Shown here piece by piece: positions 45,844-58,560 of a stretch of 64,000 nucleotides of DNA (positions are counted from its first letter, which is position 1; every line of letters begins with the position of its first letter). The DNA comes from Fabrea salina. Lineage: Eukaryota > Ciliophora > Heterotrichea > Heterotrichida > Fabreidae. The stretch is from assembly GCA_022984795.1 (NCBI GenBank), contig JALIHJ010000038.1:186001-250000 (forward strand). Reading direction: 5' to 3'. The notes under the pieces were generated by a model that made no database searches, was not told where the DNA came from, and was given only the letters and a program-made list of their open reading frames with translations. The position numbers and the translations under genes are program-made.

Positions 45844-48800
45844 ATGTTTGAAAGCTTAATTGAAAAAATACTTCTAGCGAAGCTCGGAAGGTTCATAGAA
45901 GGCCTCAACAAAGAGCAACTGAAGGTTGGTTTGTGGTCTGGAGACATCACTCTTGAAAACGTGTACCTTAAGTCTGATGCACTTTTGTCTCTCCAACTCC
46001 CCTTTGTTCTGAAATACGGACGCCTGACTCGGTTGGTAGTGAAAGTTCCTTGGACAAGACTTTCCAGCAGTCCTGTTGAAATCAAGATCCAGGGACTTTA
46101 CGTACTCGTGACTCCCCACGACAAGTCCGAGTGGGACTACAGCCAACAAGGCGAAGTCTTGAAAAAGCTCGACCTGATCAGCACCCACGAAACTCGTCTC
46201 CAGCAAAAAAACACCCTTCTTTCTGCCGAAGAAGACCTCAAGCAAAAAACCTACTTAGAAAAACTCACTGCCCGAGTTCTGGACAACTTGAAAGTAACTA
46301 TTGAAGACATCCACGTAAGGTTCGAACAAGACATGCTGGGCAGAAAGTTTTCGTGTGGAGTTACTTTGGAAAGAACTGAGTGCTTCACAACTAACCAAGA
46401 CTGGAACATCGAGTTTGCTGACAGGTACCAAAGCGGAAAAGCTACAATGAGCATTTACAAAGTGCTCAACGTAGTTGGGTTGGGCGTTTACTGGAACTCA
46501 GGAGAGTCCCTGATGCTGCACAAAAACAAACCTGAACAAGAAGTACTTTCTACAATGCACAGTTTAATCCACCAGAAAGACATGGAGTTTTTGATCTCGC
46601 CTATGAACGTGCAGGCCAAAGTGCAGCACTCAAACGACCTAACTAGTTTCGACAAACCCCGCTACACCCTAAGTGTAAGCTTAAACGAAGTAGTTACTTG
46701 CTTCCAAAAAAGACAGTTCCACGACACCATTAAACTAGTAGAGTACTTTGCAGACTACAACAAGTTCATTTTGAAGGCGTAAGGTTTACTTAGTGAAAAC
46801 AAAAAGAAGTTCAGGATCTTTGCTCCCCAAGAAAGAACTCCCAATGAACTCTGGAAGTTCGCTATTGAGTGCGTCAAAAAAACCGTCAAGCAAAGAAAAA
46901 ACCGAGCAGTGAACATGTTTGAAATGCCACCAGACATGAAAGCCAAACACGAAGAAAGGTTCAAAATGCTCCACAGAAAACTCAAAAAACACGGAGAACT
47001 TAGTCCTGACTTCAGGTCTGAGTACGAAAACATCATTTACTTAAGTTCTTTAGAAAACTTGTACGAGTGGACTTCTAAAGTCTTTGCTGTTTTAGAAAAA
47101 GAAGCTGGAAAACCCAAACCTGAACCCAAAAAAGGCTGGTTCAGTTCTTGGTGGGGGTCCACAAACTCCCAACAAGAAGAGGAACTTTACGAAAAAATAT
47201 TTGAAGACATTGACGTTTCACAGCAAGACTTCCAAGTCCAAATTCCCAGACACTACGTTTGGCTGGAACTCCAATTCAACCTAGACAAAGGAATTTTCAA
47301 ACTCAACAAAAAGATTTCAGAGTCCCAAGACCAAAGCTTATCCTTCACCTACGAAGGACTTTGTGCCCAAGTAGGCATGAGGCAACCCGGAGGCGACTTT
47401 TCTGTCAGCATGCAGAACTTTTCAGTCCAAACTGACTCAGAAACTGTTTGCCAGAAACTAAGCTGCTCAAGTTACCCAGTTTGGCAAGTTGACCTAAACA
47501 CCAAACCACTTCAAATGGAATGCGAAGCAAGTCTACACCTCCAGTCGCAGCCACTGGAGATCAACTACAGTTCCGAAGCTGTTTCCCAAATAATATCTTT
47601 CTTTGTTGTCCCAAATGCAGACCAAAACGCCAAAATGGCTGCTTGGGACACTATTCAGGAACTCCAGGACACCACCCAAGGAACCATTACTGACTTGTTG
47701 TACGGAGAAACCAAGTACCTAATCCACATAGCAGTTAGTGGGCCTCGAGTTAGAATTCCCTGTGCAAACAATAAAGGTAACTTTTTAGTTAACCTGGGCA
47801 AACTCAAACTAAACAACAGTTTAGAAATCAACGAAGGAATGTACGAAAACTTCAAAGTGTCTGTAAGTGACATAGAACTGCTGTACGAAGAAGAAGTTGA
47901 AGTCCCAGTTATTAGCAAGTTCGGAATCAAAACCAAAATGGACTTTATGAAGTCCAGGTTCAGAAAAAGAAAGTGGGACCTTTCCGACCCTAGCTTGTTT
48001 TCAGAACCTGACTTTGTTTTCAGAGGGAAACTTCCTAGTTTCACTGCGTTTTTGTCCCCTTCAATATACAACAAGTTACTTAAGTTGCCTGAAGTGTTTT
48101 CTATCAAAGAAGACGTTTGGAGCTCAATTTCTTTGGAAAAGTCCGAAATACTCAAAAGTGCAGCTTTGATTTCCAAACTTAACAAAAAGGGTACTGGAGT
48201 CCAGAGTTGGTACAAGTACTTAGCAGTGCTTTCAGGCCCTTACATTTACTTCTTCAACAACGAAAAAGAAACCTTTGCTTCTTCTTACTTCTACGTCAAG
48301 GACTGCGACATAGTTGACGTTTCAGGGGAAATCGGAGTGGACTACTCAATCAAGTTAGAAAACAGGTTTGGTCAGTGCGTGCTGAGCTTTGACAAAGAAC
48401 CACTCTTCAGAAGGTGGTTCCAGGGACTCAGTGACAAAGTAACTGACTTAGAAAGTTACACTAGTGCAGCAGCTAGTTCTTACTCCAAGTCAAAAGTGAG
48501 CAAGAGTTTAGTGAACTTTACCTTTGCCGTTCCAGCCTTTTCAGTAGTACTTACTAACGAAGAAAGAGTAAAGCTTACTCAATTCGAACTTGGAAAGATA
48601 AAAACTGAAGTTGCTGTAGAGTCCATGAAACTAAATGCAAGTGCTTCTTTAGCTTCTTTGTTGGTGCATGACCTACAAAGACCCTCTACACCTCACTTTA
48701 GCACACTCATCAGAACTTACCACCACGAAAAGTTAATTCACCTTGACTTGTGCATGTTGAACAATAACCACCCTAACTACCAGCACACAGACATGGACGT

Positions 48801-51800
48801 ACAAGTAGCCTTTGGAAGTGTAGAACTTAACTGGAACCCAGACTTACTTACAAGCATCATGAACTTTTTTGAGTTTGCAGGTTACTCAGAACAAGCTGTC
48901 CAAAAAACTGAGGCAGTGGGGGAGTTGCAGCCATCCCACGTGTTGCTTAACTTGAAGGTGTTTATTTCCAACATTGACTTGTACTTAAACACAGTGGAAA
49001 ACGAAATCTCACTTGCAGTGGCTTCTATCAGCAACTTGAACTCTAGAGTTCTGCTGATGAACGGAGGCTGGAACTGGGAAGGAGAGCTGGGCAACCTAGA
49101 AGTATCCGACCTAACTAACTACCCCTCAACTGCGATTCAAGAAAAAGTCAAGCCCTTTAAGTTGTTTTCTTTGCGTGAAGGGTCCAAAAGTTTGTTGAGG
49201 TTCAGCATTTTCTTTTTTTCAGAGGACAACCCTGTCAAGCCCAAAGACATTGGGGGCTCAGTGGACTTAGAACTTTCTTCAGTCCAGTTGGTGTTTTTGA
49301 ACCAGCCGTTCATGCGCATAGTTGACTTCTTCAACTACAAAATACTTGGACTCTTTGACACTCAGTCCAGAGTTAGGGACGCCAACCACTGGTCTCCTAT
49401 CTACAAGTTGTCCCACTTACTTAACTTGTCAGCAGTCCAGTCACTGCAAGAAGGAATCTCTGAACAGGCACTTAGCTTCACTAAGTTCTCAATCCAAATC
49501 CACAACCCCTTAGTAACACTTACTCCCAGACCTGATTATGAAGACTACTTTTTAGCTGACTTGGGAAACATCACCATTTCAAACTACCAAAAACTTTCAG
49601 ACAAAAGAGGAGACACAGTGTGGGATGACGTTTACAAAATCCAAATGGCCAACATAAACATCAGTGTGCACGACCAAAAAGTAGCTGAGGAGTTTAACTT
49701 AGACATGGAAGTTGAACGCCCAGTGATGACTCCTAAGCAAGAAAGAAACCCCAGCATTGACAAAAGGTTCTTTATTTTGGGGAAGTGTGCCAAGATCTAC
49801 CTAACTCTCGACCAAGCCAACTACTGCTTGCTTCTGAAGCTGTTTGACTTGAACTTGTCTTACGACGACCAGTTAGACAACTTCATCAACCCTAACTGTG
49901 CACCGCCTATCCAGCCCAGTGACGACCCTGACCACGGAGGAGTGTTCATTGACTTAAACTTAGACATAGACATTATTTCTGTGCTTCTGAACCACGAAGC
50001 CGAAAATGTTTTGGAAATTTTCACGTGCAAGCAAACTCTTGTTCTCAAAAAGTACAACGACTACTCTATGGACATCGGATTCGAAAGCTTTAACTTGTTG
50101 GGGCTGATTAGTTCCGAAATGGTTGAGTCCGAACTAGCTAGCGAGGAACTAGTGGGCCACGTGTTCACAGTTCCCTCTGAAACTTTGCTAGGACTGCTTG
50201 ACTACGACTCTAGCATGCGGCTTTCGCATGTACTTCTAGGCCCTCTTTACGACTCTGAAAACGAAACCAACAAAGCCTTTACTCTGGACCTCAAGAGTGC
50301 CTGGGACGGAAACAAAGACATCGTTATAGAAATGAGTCAGTTCAGAATAAACTTCCACTACGCAGCTATACTGCAGGTCCAGAACTTCTTTTACTACGGA
50401 ATTCCAGACTACTCAAAAGACTACCACACGCCCTTTGACTACATGGACAAGTTCAGACCTTCACTTGGACTAGTTTCTAAAGAACTCCAAACTACTTACG
50501 AAGCTCCCCGTCTAGGCGTTAACTTGTTCATCAAACAACCTATTTTGGTGCTGCCTAGTTTTGTTTCTAGCAAAGTCTTAGTAGCCCAGTCAGACGTGAC
50601 TTTTGTTTACATGCGCGAGCACGAAGGACTGTCTAAAGGAGGCGAAGTTCCTTCTTGTGTAAAGAGGTTCACTAGTCACGAACTAGAAATCTACTCCTGC
50701 AACCTAGAACAGTTGTCCAACGAGTCTTCTTTCCAAAGCATACGCAAACGCAAAATAGTAGAACCTCTGCAGGCTATTTGGGAAAGCACTGAAGAAAGAG
50801 TCCAGCAAACCTACATGTACAGCGTTAACTACATGCTAGGAGCTCTCCAGGCAACTATTTCCCACAGAGACTTACTGTTGCTAGGGAACATCATGAAGTA
50901 CCAACAAGAAACCCTTCAAAAGGGCAACGACTTGATTGAAGCACTCCAGTTCATTGAGAACTTCACTGAAATTGACGAGGTTCCTGAAATCAACGAAACT
51001 ATTCTAAGGTTGGAAGAAAAACCTGTTTTCAGGAGAAGTGTAACTCAACGCAGAAAAAGCACACTTGACAGTTCACAAATCAAAAAGTCACTTGGCGAAG
51101 AACCCCAAGAAAAGTTCACAACTATCACTAACTTCTCTTTGGCAGGACTCTACGCTATCTTAGTTAACGATGCTTCAGGAGCCTACTCTCCCTTGATCTC
51201 AGTAAACTTAGGTGACCTTAACGCCCGCATGACTCAGAAGGAAAGTAACTGGACTCTAGCAACTATGATATCCCTTAAGTCCAACTTCTACAACCCCATT
51301 TTCGACGTGTGGGAGCCTTTGGTGGAACTCTTCAACACCAGAATCGACGTAGTGGACTCTCCTGAAAACACTCCTAAACAACAAGTCATTGTGCTGGTTG
51401 AAGAAGAAATGCCTTTCAACATCAACATTTCTGAAATCATGGTTAACCACATGTTTTTAGTTTCTGAGTCCTGGACCCAGACTTCCCAACCTTCTGAAGA
51501 AACCAAGGAAGTAGTTTCATTACTGGCAATCCAAAACAAAACAGGCTACCCCATCATGGCTGAAAAAAAGTCACACACAAACAACCAACAAACAGGCTCC
51601 CTTATAGTAATTGACCCTGACCAAACTCTTGACTACGAAGTAGACTCAACTGAAATCCGCAACTTAGACTTGTCAACTGAGTACTTCGACCTAACTCTCT
51701 ACAAAGAAAGCATTCCTCTGCAGCCAATTAAAGATGTCCCCATCAATAAGGTCCAGGCTTTAACTTACCTTGTTGAACTCGAAGGTGAAACTGTTCCTAT

Positions 51801-54800
51801 AAACGTAGAAATCAAACTAAACGGCACTAGAAAAGTCCTGACTGTGACTAGCAATGTTTTGATCGTCAACGAAACTGATTTTAACTTCAGAGTGCTTTTC
51901 AGCAAGCCCCACAAAACCAACGAAGTGGAGTGCTTAGCTGGGGCCGAGACTCCTGTTCCTGTTGACTTTGAAAAGCACTTACTAGGACTGGCTCCCAACC
52001 ACTTGAGTCTCCACGAGTGGAGTATGATTTCGCTGCAGGAGTTCTGTATGAGGAAACACGGCCACTGCACTGAAATCAGAATTGAAAACTTTTACTTAGT
52101 AGTTTACTTGCAAAAACTCAAGTCCAACCCCAAAGTGAGTTACTTGCACATCAAAGCACCTGTGATCTTCAGAAACTCACTGCCTTGCGAAATCGAGGTT
52201 AGCATGATCATTGACCGCAAAAAACACCTCGACACCCTTATATGTGTGCAGGGGACCAAACTAAGTTCCCATAAAGCGAGTGGATACAGTGAAACCAGCA
52301 TAGTGGTTACTTTGCCCAACATGAAAAAGTCAAGCATGGTTCCAATCATTTCAAGACGGGAAAAAACTCCTAGGTTCATCAACCTCCAGGACTTCAAGAA
52401 ACAAGGACTCCAGCTTCTTCTGGACTACAAAAACCAAGGAGCCCACATTTTTACCTTTTTTGTGGACTTAGTAGTTATCAACAACACCCAGTTGCCTGTT
52501 TCCTTCAGCTACAGAAAAAGAGGAACTTCAAAAACCATCCCTGCACAGAACTTCGAAACCAAAATGCTTCCCTGCAACTCCACCAAAAAGATGGCTGTCC
52601 ACCTAGGTTCCAAAAAGAGCCAGTACTTCAAAACAGGCGCAGTGGGGGCCCAAAGCTTAGTTTCTATAGAAAGCGAAAAAACTCCTAGTGGACATAAAAT
52701 GCTATACGAGTTTGTGTACGAAGTTTACTTGGCCCAAGCTATCAAAGACGAACTTCTCTTCACTAAAACAGTTGTGGTGTCCCCTAGGTTCTTGTTGGTC
52801 AACAAAATGGACCAAAGTTTGTTTTTGAAGCAGTACGGCAGTTCAAGTGCTGAAGTAGTTCTGACCAAAGAAACAACTATGCCTTTCCACTGGCCAGACA
52901 ACTCCCAACCCAACCAGTTACTCCAAGTCAAAGTTGCTGAGGGTTCTTGGGACTGGTCAGGTGCTCTGTCCATTTCCAGCATTGCTAACTTTGCTATTCA
53001 GTGCAAAAACTTAGAAGACTTCGGAATCTACAAGTTAGTGAACGTCCAAGTTAAGTTGATGAACTGCACTGCTTACGTGGTCTTTGAAGAAGAAGACGAA
53101 AACCAGTGCTCTTACAGAATCGAGAACCACTCTAAGTACATCTCTATGTTGGTTTACCAGCACAAGTCAAAGTCCCAGTCTAGGTGGATCAACGTAAACT
53201 CCTACTCAGCATTTGCCTGGGCACAGCCACTGAACGAGCACAGAATCAGCATTGAGTTTTTCGATGGGGCTTTGGAAGACTACCCTGTGCAGACAGGGGC
53301 CAAGTACTCCTTTTCCTTTGACAAAATCAACCAAACTTACATGATCAAAATCATGAAAACATCTGAGATCGGCCACATGCTTTACGGAATGACCTGCAAC
53401 GACGGCTCCACAAAAGTACTTAAGTTTGCTGACGTGCCTCTTGGAAGGTACGACCCCGAAAATGAAAGAATCTACACCCAGTACAACTTGAACATTTCTA
53501 GGTTCGGAATTAGTTTGGTGGAGCACTACCAAAACCAGTCTACTGAAATCATGTACTTTTCAGCCAAGGACTTAGTGGTTTTGGCCCAAAGAACTAAACA
53601 CCAGTGGAAGAGCGAAATGATCATCCAGTCAATGCAAATAGACAACCAGTACAACCCCAATGCCTTGTTTCCCGTTTTGCTTTACCCAGGGACCTCAGAA
53701 GTCCACAACGTTTTGCAACTCTCTTTGATTTCGTACATTGGAAGCCAAAACACCCGTCACTTTGAAACTTGTGAACTCTTGATCCAAGACCTTACTTTAA
53801 ACCTAGAGTCACTCATTGTCAAAAAACTACTCCAGATTTCCGGAAGGTTGTTTTTGGGGGAAAACCCAGTATACGAAGTAACTCAGCTTTACGAAATGAA
53901 TTCTTCAGAGTCCTGGATGCACCAAGAATTCCAAGTCCAGGACACTCGGTACTACTTTGAAAAACTCAAACTCTGCCCAATTAAGATTTTGATTTCCTTC
54001 GTTCCTCTCAAAGACTTAGAAGAGTCCTCAGTAGACAGCTTTGCTACTGTAGCAAACGCTCTGGGCATGGTTATAACTGCCATAGACTCTGCGCCCATAA
54101 GACTCTACTCAGTGGAGATGAACGACGTGTTTGGGTCTCGCTTCCAGATAATCATGGCCCTTTGGATGCACTACAAAGCCCAGCTAGCCAGTGAACTCTT
54201 CACACTTATAGGCCACGCAGAGATTCTCGGGAACCCCATAGGCTTGCTGAACAACTTAGGCACTGGAGTGTTTGACTTTTTTTACGAACCTGCCCAGGGA
54301 ATGATTCAGGGACCTGTCAGTGCTGGCAAAGGCTTAATCAAAGGAGCAGGGTCCTTGTTTAAGAACACAGTTGAAGGGACCTTTGGAACAGTTTCGAAAC
54401 TTGCGAACTCCTTTGCTACAGGGATCACCAACCTTACTCAGGACCACGACTACATTCTAGACCGCCAAAGAGAAAAGGCCAAAAACCGACCTGACAACGT
54501 TGTTTCGGGATTGGGCATGGGCTTCAAGTCCTTTTTCTCAGGAGTGGGAAAAGGACTCACTGGGATAGTCACTGACCCCGTTAAAGGCTACAAAAAAAAC
54601 AAGATAAAGGGAATGTTCATGGGAGGCTTCAGAGGGATATCTGGACTCGTGGTTAAACCCATGGCAGGTATGCTCGACGCTGCTTCTAGAACTGCTGAAG
54701 GCATCAAAAACACCACTAAGGTCTTTGAAAAAGCCACAACTTTCCAAAGACAACGTGCTCCAAGACCCCTTTACGGGCCAAACTGCATTTTGAAACCTTA

Positions 54801-55164
54801 CAACGAGTACGACGCTCAGGTTCTGTTCTTCATGGGACAACTCAAAAAAGGCATGTTTTGGAAAGAAAGGTTTATGGGACAAGTAGTGGCTAAGGACTTG
54901 AGGGGACAAGTTGTGGTTTGTGTGGTGTACCTGCACAAAACAGTTCTGGCAAACCCCAGGGACAAAAAGGTCACTTGGATTGTTGAAAACGAAAGCATAC
55001 TTACTACTGAAATCCTTGAAAAAGGAGTAGCCCTCCACACGCTTCCAAGCAACTACAAAAAAACTAAAAACAAAACAAGTTTCTTAGTTCCTTTGGCCCA
55101 GCAATCCCACAAGAGTCTTATTCACGACAAGATCCTTGAAGCCCTAAAATTCATCTTTAAGTAA
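45844..55164 (+). CDS. VPS13: VPS13 bridge-like lipid transfer protein, one 15-nt intron
   Basis: Exons 45844-46778 and 46794-55164 give 3,101 residues. The N-terminal chorein domain is clear ('MFESLIEKILLAKLGRFIEG', 'LWSGDITLENVYLKSDAL'). The RBG-repeat rod follows, then a PH-like insert at about 777-865 ('WYKYLAVLSGPYIYFFNNEK'), the VAB/SHR-BD region in the middle third, and the ATG2_C and DH-like/PH end ('GNPIGLLNNLGTGVFDFFYE', 'GFRGISGLVVKPMAG'). VPS13 proteins span contact sites and move phospholipids in bulk. The second exon's frame opens before any ATG, so the two frames belong to one gene joined by the intron. It ends 2 bp from a convergent gene. Confidence 0.95.
46779..46793 (+). other. 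15-nt intron in VPS13
   Basis: Sequence GTAAGGTTTACTTAG, phase 2, splitting an Ala codon (GC/T). Without removal the frame stops at TAA two bases in; with removal it continues ENKKKFRIFAPQERTP into the 2.7-kilocodon second exon. Confidence 0.93.
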
Positions 55165-55166
55165 AC

Positions 55167-55676
55167 TTAGTTACTGTATTTACAGTCCAACTCCTCAAAG
55201 TCTTTGTCTGGAAGGTCACTCTGAGGCGATACATCAGCACTTTCGCAGTCTTTGAGTGGGGGTGTTTTGGGAGAAGTTTCTTCGCCAAAGTAATTATAAA
55301 AGTGGCTGTGATGTCTAGGAATCTTTTGAGAGCACACAACAGGTCTCAAGAACTGGTGGCCTTTTTCCAAGTGAAATGAAATGTTGTCGCAGTGGAGGTC
55401 ACATTTCTGGTACGAAAACTCGTATATCATGATTTGGTGCTTGAGGACGCTGAGAGAGTAAACCTTAGGGGACCTAGAGTGCTTTTTGGCTTCGAAGACA
55501 ATATTTCCATCAACTAAAGCTTTCCTTTTGCAGGACAAAAAACTCGAGATCAGTTCTACTATGTGCTCTTTTCCGTCCAAGTGAAACTTCCACTGGAACC
55601 TTTTTTTAGAAGGCTTTATGTGCTTGCCAATATTATAAACTTCAAAACCTAAAGGTTCGAAGTATTTGTCCGTCAT
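55167..55676 (-). CDS. Possible FAIM1-like beta-sandwich protein
   Basis: 169 residues. The first 110 residues have a beta pattern: 'RFQWKFHLDGKEHIVELISS', 'CKRKALVDGNIVF', 'QKCDLHCDNISFHLE'. This resembles the FAIM (Fas apoptotic inhibitory molecule) domain, in which a WKF..L..H.VE strand is followed by SGKR..VDG and by Y.L.I.G. FAIM proteins bind and protect unfolded proteins in animals and occur widely in protists. The resemblance is partial and made by eye. The tail is acidic and rich in Ser, Pro and Asp. The gene is convergent with VPS13 (2 bp between stops) and divergent from RB1 (91 bp). Confidence 0.6.
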   Translation of the reverse strand: MTDKYFEPLGFEVYNIGKHIKPSKKRFQWKFHLDGKEHIVELISSFLSCKRKALVDGNIVFEAKKHSRSPKVYSLSVLKHQIMIYEFSYQKCDLHCDNISFHLEKGHQFLRPVVCSQKIPRHHSHFYNYFGEETSPKTPPLKDCESADVSPQSDLPDKDFEELDCKYSN

Positions 55677-55761
55677 ATTTTATGGATTGTACTACCATTT
55701 ACAAGCACCGAAGTAACCCATCCCGCGTAACGAATTAATCAAATAAGTACCGCGACTCCAT

Positions 55762-55767
55762 TTATAA
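55762..55767 (+). promoter_or_regulatory. TTATAA directly abutting the RB1 start codon
   Basis: TTATAA immediately precedes ATG at 55768, as at VPS13. It lies at the end of the 91-bp divergent spacer. Confidence 0.4.
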
Positions 55768-58212
55768 ATGAACACCAGCGAAATCAAAAGCTCGCCATCC
55801 CAAACTTTACTAAGTGAACTCTGCAACAAGTTGAACTTAGACAGTCACATACGTCTAACTGCTGAAAACTACCTTTACGACTACAAGCAAAAGGATGACT
55901 CCTGGGACGAAGTCAAGTCCAAGTGCATTGTAAGGTGTGTAATTCTAGCAGCTTCTCGGAGCTCGCGGTCAGAAACTCGTCCTCTTTCTATAAGTGCACT
56001 GTTGCGAGACCCCTCAGCTCCAGACCTGCACACTTTTATTCTGAAGTTGAAGGAGTTCTCCCGCCTGAGTCTCGAAGATAATGTAAATGCTGAACTGCAG
56101 CGCATCATCAACAACTTTGCCTTTTCTTTGACTCTCTTCAACAAGTACGAAGAAGTCTGGGACAAAGTTAAGTTGGAAGGCCCAGAAGAAGACGTGAGGA
56201 AAATCAAAGACATGGGCTGGTTAGTTTTTTCACTTGCCAAAATCAACTTGCTCCAAAGAAGGAACGAAATCGTAGAATGCGCTTGCATGCTACTTGGGAC
56301 TTTTCACTTCATAGTCATGAACAGAGGGGACTCTGTAGAGTGTGCTGTGGAAAGGGACTCTGATAAAGTCCTTAGATTCTTGAGTGAAATCCTCAAAGCC
56401 CACCCCGAACAAGTCAACGTGTCTGCAACTCACCTTGCTTTGATGATTGAGCAGTTCAAAAAGCACGACGTCCTCAGAGGCACCCAGCCCAACTCTTCTA
56501 GTGTCCAGGGAATTTTGGACTCCCCACACCTTTCTTACAACCTCCAAAGCCTGAACCAGCACTATATCCAAAAACTGCTTCCTGACGACATTGACGAAAC
56601 TCACTTTATTTTTAAACAAACCAAAATCAGCACTCCCTTGAAGCCCCACGTAAACTACATCAAGTCCACACACAGGTTTTCTTCCCAAAGAGTTCTGAAC
56701 TACGAGGACGACGAAAACTTGTCAATTCACTCCAAACTCCACGAAATCAAGTTCCCCAACCAAGTAAGCAACTCACCTTATTCAATAAAAACCTTTCCAC
56801 CACCTACTCCCATGACTACTGCCATGGAAATGGACTCCTGGCTCAACTCCCACACTGACTCCCAGCTAATGGAACTTCCTGAAGTTGTAATGGAAAAACT
56901 CCCTGCTTCAGAACTCGAAATGGTTAAAAGGATTATAGTAGAATTCAAAAAAGAATTTGAAGTTCTTTTTGAAAAGTATGAAATTGGAAAGGTGCAGACT
57001 TCTAGTTTCTTAAGGGAGAACTTTAACATTGAGTCAATCAAGCAAAACGAAGTCAACAGCAAAGTCGAACTGACCTTTAAGTTATTTTACAAAGTGTTGT
57101 CAGGCCTCATAAGTAACGAAGAAAAACAACAAGAACTCAGGTCCGAAGCCAGGGATTTGTCCATAGTTTTGAAGAACGAAAACTTCTACAAAGCTATTTT
57201 GGCTTGTTGTCTCGAAACTCTGCTCTTCATCCACAACATCACTGCTTTGGAGTTCGAAGAAGTCCTTGACTTGTGCAAAGTCACAGCTTTCGACGCTTGG
57301 AAACTCATGAAGAACTTCATAGACTTCGACCCCAAAATCCCCACTCCTCTTCGCCAGTACTTCAAAAACCTCGAGTTAAGAGTCATTACTTCCCTGGCCT
57401 GGAACGACTCTTCCCCCATTCCTCACCTAATCAAACAGCACCTCAGCACCAACGAAGACATTTCCCATCCAGCACTTCTCATGTTCTGCCGGAGAGTCCT
57501 TTCTCACAGTGCAATTAGAATCATGGAACTCTCCCAAATGCTAGGTTTGGATGAAAGCATCAGGGAAGACATCTGGTCAGTTATGAAAAATGCTTTGAGT
57601 GAGGAAACCGAACTGTTCATCAATAGGCACATGGACCAGATTGTTATTTCCACTATTTACGGAGTTTGCAGGGCCAAAAACTTAAACGTCACTTTTAATA
57701 GCTTAATAACCAAGTACACAGAGTTCTACAGTGACTCAGGAAAACTCTTTAGACAAGTCCGCATAGACGACATGAACACTACCGGAGACATCATCCAGTT
57801 CTACAATGAAGTATTTGTGAGGCACATGAAGAACTACCTACTTGCTTTAAGCAGGTCCACAGCTCCTCCTGTTTCTAAGCCAAGACTCCCTGCGTTCAAC
57901 CCCTCAAGTCCACTTCCTCTAAGCCTTCCTCAGCCTATGATAAGCTACAGTCCCTCTCCTTCGCCCCTTCCTGTGCGTTCTCCCTTAAGGTCTCCTTTCA
58001 TGACTCCCCGGACTCGGCGACTGTATGCTTTTGGAGAGTCTCCTTCGGCTAACCTGGACTCCATAAACCGCATGATGCAGCGCAACGACAAGTTGTTTGA
58101 CGAAGAAGACTTGGGAAACCCCACCAAAAGACCCAAGCACATTGAAAAAATCTTCAACGAAGGCGAAATTGACGAGTGCTTGCCTGATGATTTTGCTGAT
58201 TTTAAAGACTAA
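55768..58212 (+). CDS. RB1: Retinoblastoma-family pocket protein
   Basis: 814 residues. An N-terminal cyclin-like helical region (about 1-250) is followed by pocket A starting 'TPMTTAMEMDSWLNS' (about 350-530) and pocket B ('PTPLRQYFKNLELRVITSLA', 'LLMFCRRVLSHSAIRIMELS', 'VISTIYGVCRAKNLNVTF', about 560-700). The C-terminal tail is rich in SP/TP sites and contains the conserved family ending 'RRLYAFGESPSANLDSINRM'. Pocket proteins hold E2F/DP and chromatin factors at S-phase genes and are released by CDK phosphorylation; the many SP/TP sites fit. A full RB in a heterotrich agrees with multi-copy RB families reported in ciliates. Confidence 0.92.
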   Translation: MNTSEIKSSPSQTLLSELCNKLNLDSHIRLTAENYLYDYKQKDDSWDEVKSKCIVRCVILAASRSSRSETRPLSISALLRDPSAPDLHTFILKLKEFSRLSLEDNVNAELQRIINNFAFSLTLFNKYEEVWDKVKLEGPEEDVRKIKDMGWLVFSLAKINLLQRRNEIVECACMLLGTFHFIVMNRGDSVECAVERDSDKVLRFLSEILKAHPEQVNVSATHLALMIEQFKKHDVLRGTQPNSSSVQGILDSPHLSYNLQSLNQHYIQKLLPDDIDETHFIFKQTKISTPLKPHVNYIKSTHRFSSQRVLNYEDDENLSIHSKLHEIKFPNQVSNSPYSIKTFPPPTPMTTAMEMDSWLNSHTDSQLMELPEVVMEKLPASELEMVKRIIVEFKKEFEVLFEKYEIGKVQTSSFLRENFNIESIKQNEVNSKVELTFKLFYKVLSGLISNEEKQQELRSEARDLSIVLKNENFYKAILACCLETLLFIHNITALEFEEVLDLCKVTAFDAWKLMKNFIDFDPKIPTPLRQYFKNLELRVITSLAWNDSSPIPHLIKQHLSTNEDISHPALLMFCRRVLSHSAIRIMELSQMLGLDESIREDIWSVMKNALSEETELFINRHMDQIVISTIYGVCRAKNLNVTFNSLITKYTEFYSDSGKLFRQVRIDDMNTTGDIIQFYNEVFVRHMKNYLLALSRSTAPPVSKPRLPAFNPSSPLPLSLPQPMISYSPSPSPLPVRSPLRSPFMTPRTRRLYAFGESPSANLDSINRMMQRNDKLFDEEDLGNPTKRPKHIEKIFNEGEIDECLPDDFADFKD

Positions 58213-58292
58213 TAACTAACTGTAAACTTCTAGAAAGTTTCCATAACATTGATATTTTACATGGACGTTCTAGAATGTAAAAAGGGCCTTAG

Positions 58293-58547
58293 TTACTGGT
58301 TAATTAAATATTCCAAGTGCAAGGGTTGCTTTGAATTCTTAGAGTTGTTGTTCAGATAGTCATCAAAACTCGAGTAGTTAAATTTACAATTTTCAGAACT
58401 CCAAATGAACCGACTAGGTTTCTCAACTGGAGTGTCCTTGTCAAAGTCATAGTCATAAATTTGTTTTTTGAGTGCAAGCTGTTGATTAAGTTCATCCTTT
58501 AAAGATTCGAAGAAATCTAGGTCGGATTCTCTGCATAAATTTTCCAT
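58293..58547 (-). CDS. Small acidic protein, unknown
   Basis: 84 residues, not recognised and without a clear domain. The N-terminus is helical and acidic ('ESDLDFFESLKDELNQQLAL'); the C-terminus is rich in Asn, Ser and Tyr. Evidence for a real gene is its clean ATG-TAA frame, the TTATAA placed directly before the ATG, and its placement with 12 bp to the TPR gene's stop on the same strand. Convergent with RB1, 80 bp between stops. Confidence 0.5.
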   Translation of the reverse strand: MENLCRESDLDFFESLKDELNQQLALKKQIYDYDFDKDTPVEKPSRFIWSSENCKFNYSSFDDYLNNNSKNSKQPLHLEYLINQ

Positions 58548-58553
58548 TTATAA
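58548..58553 (-). promoter_or_regulatory. TTATAA directly abutting the start codon of the 84-residue gene
   Basis: On the coding strand TTATAA ends at the base before ATG (58547). It must function, if at all, within the 12-bp spacer to the preceding gene's stop. Confidence 0.35.
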
Positions 58554-58560
58554 TTCTTAG

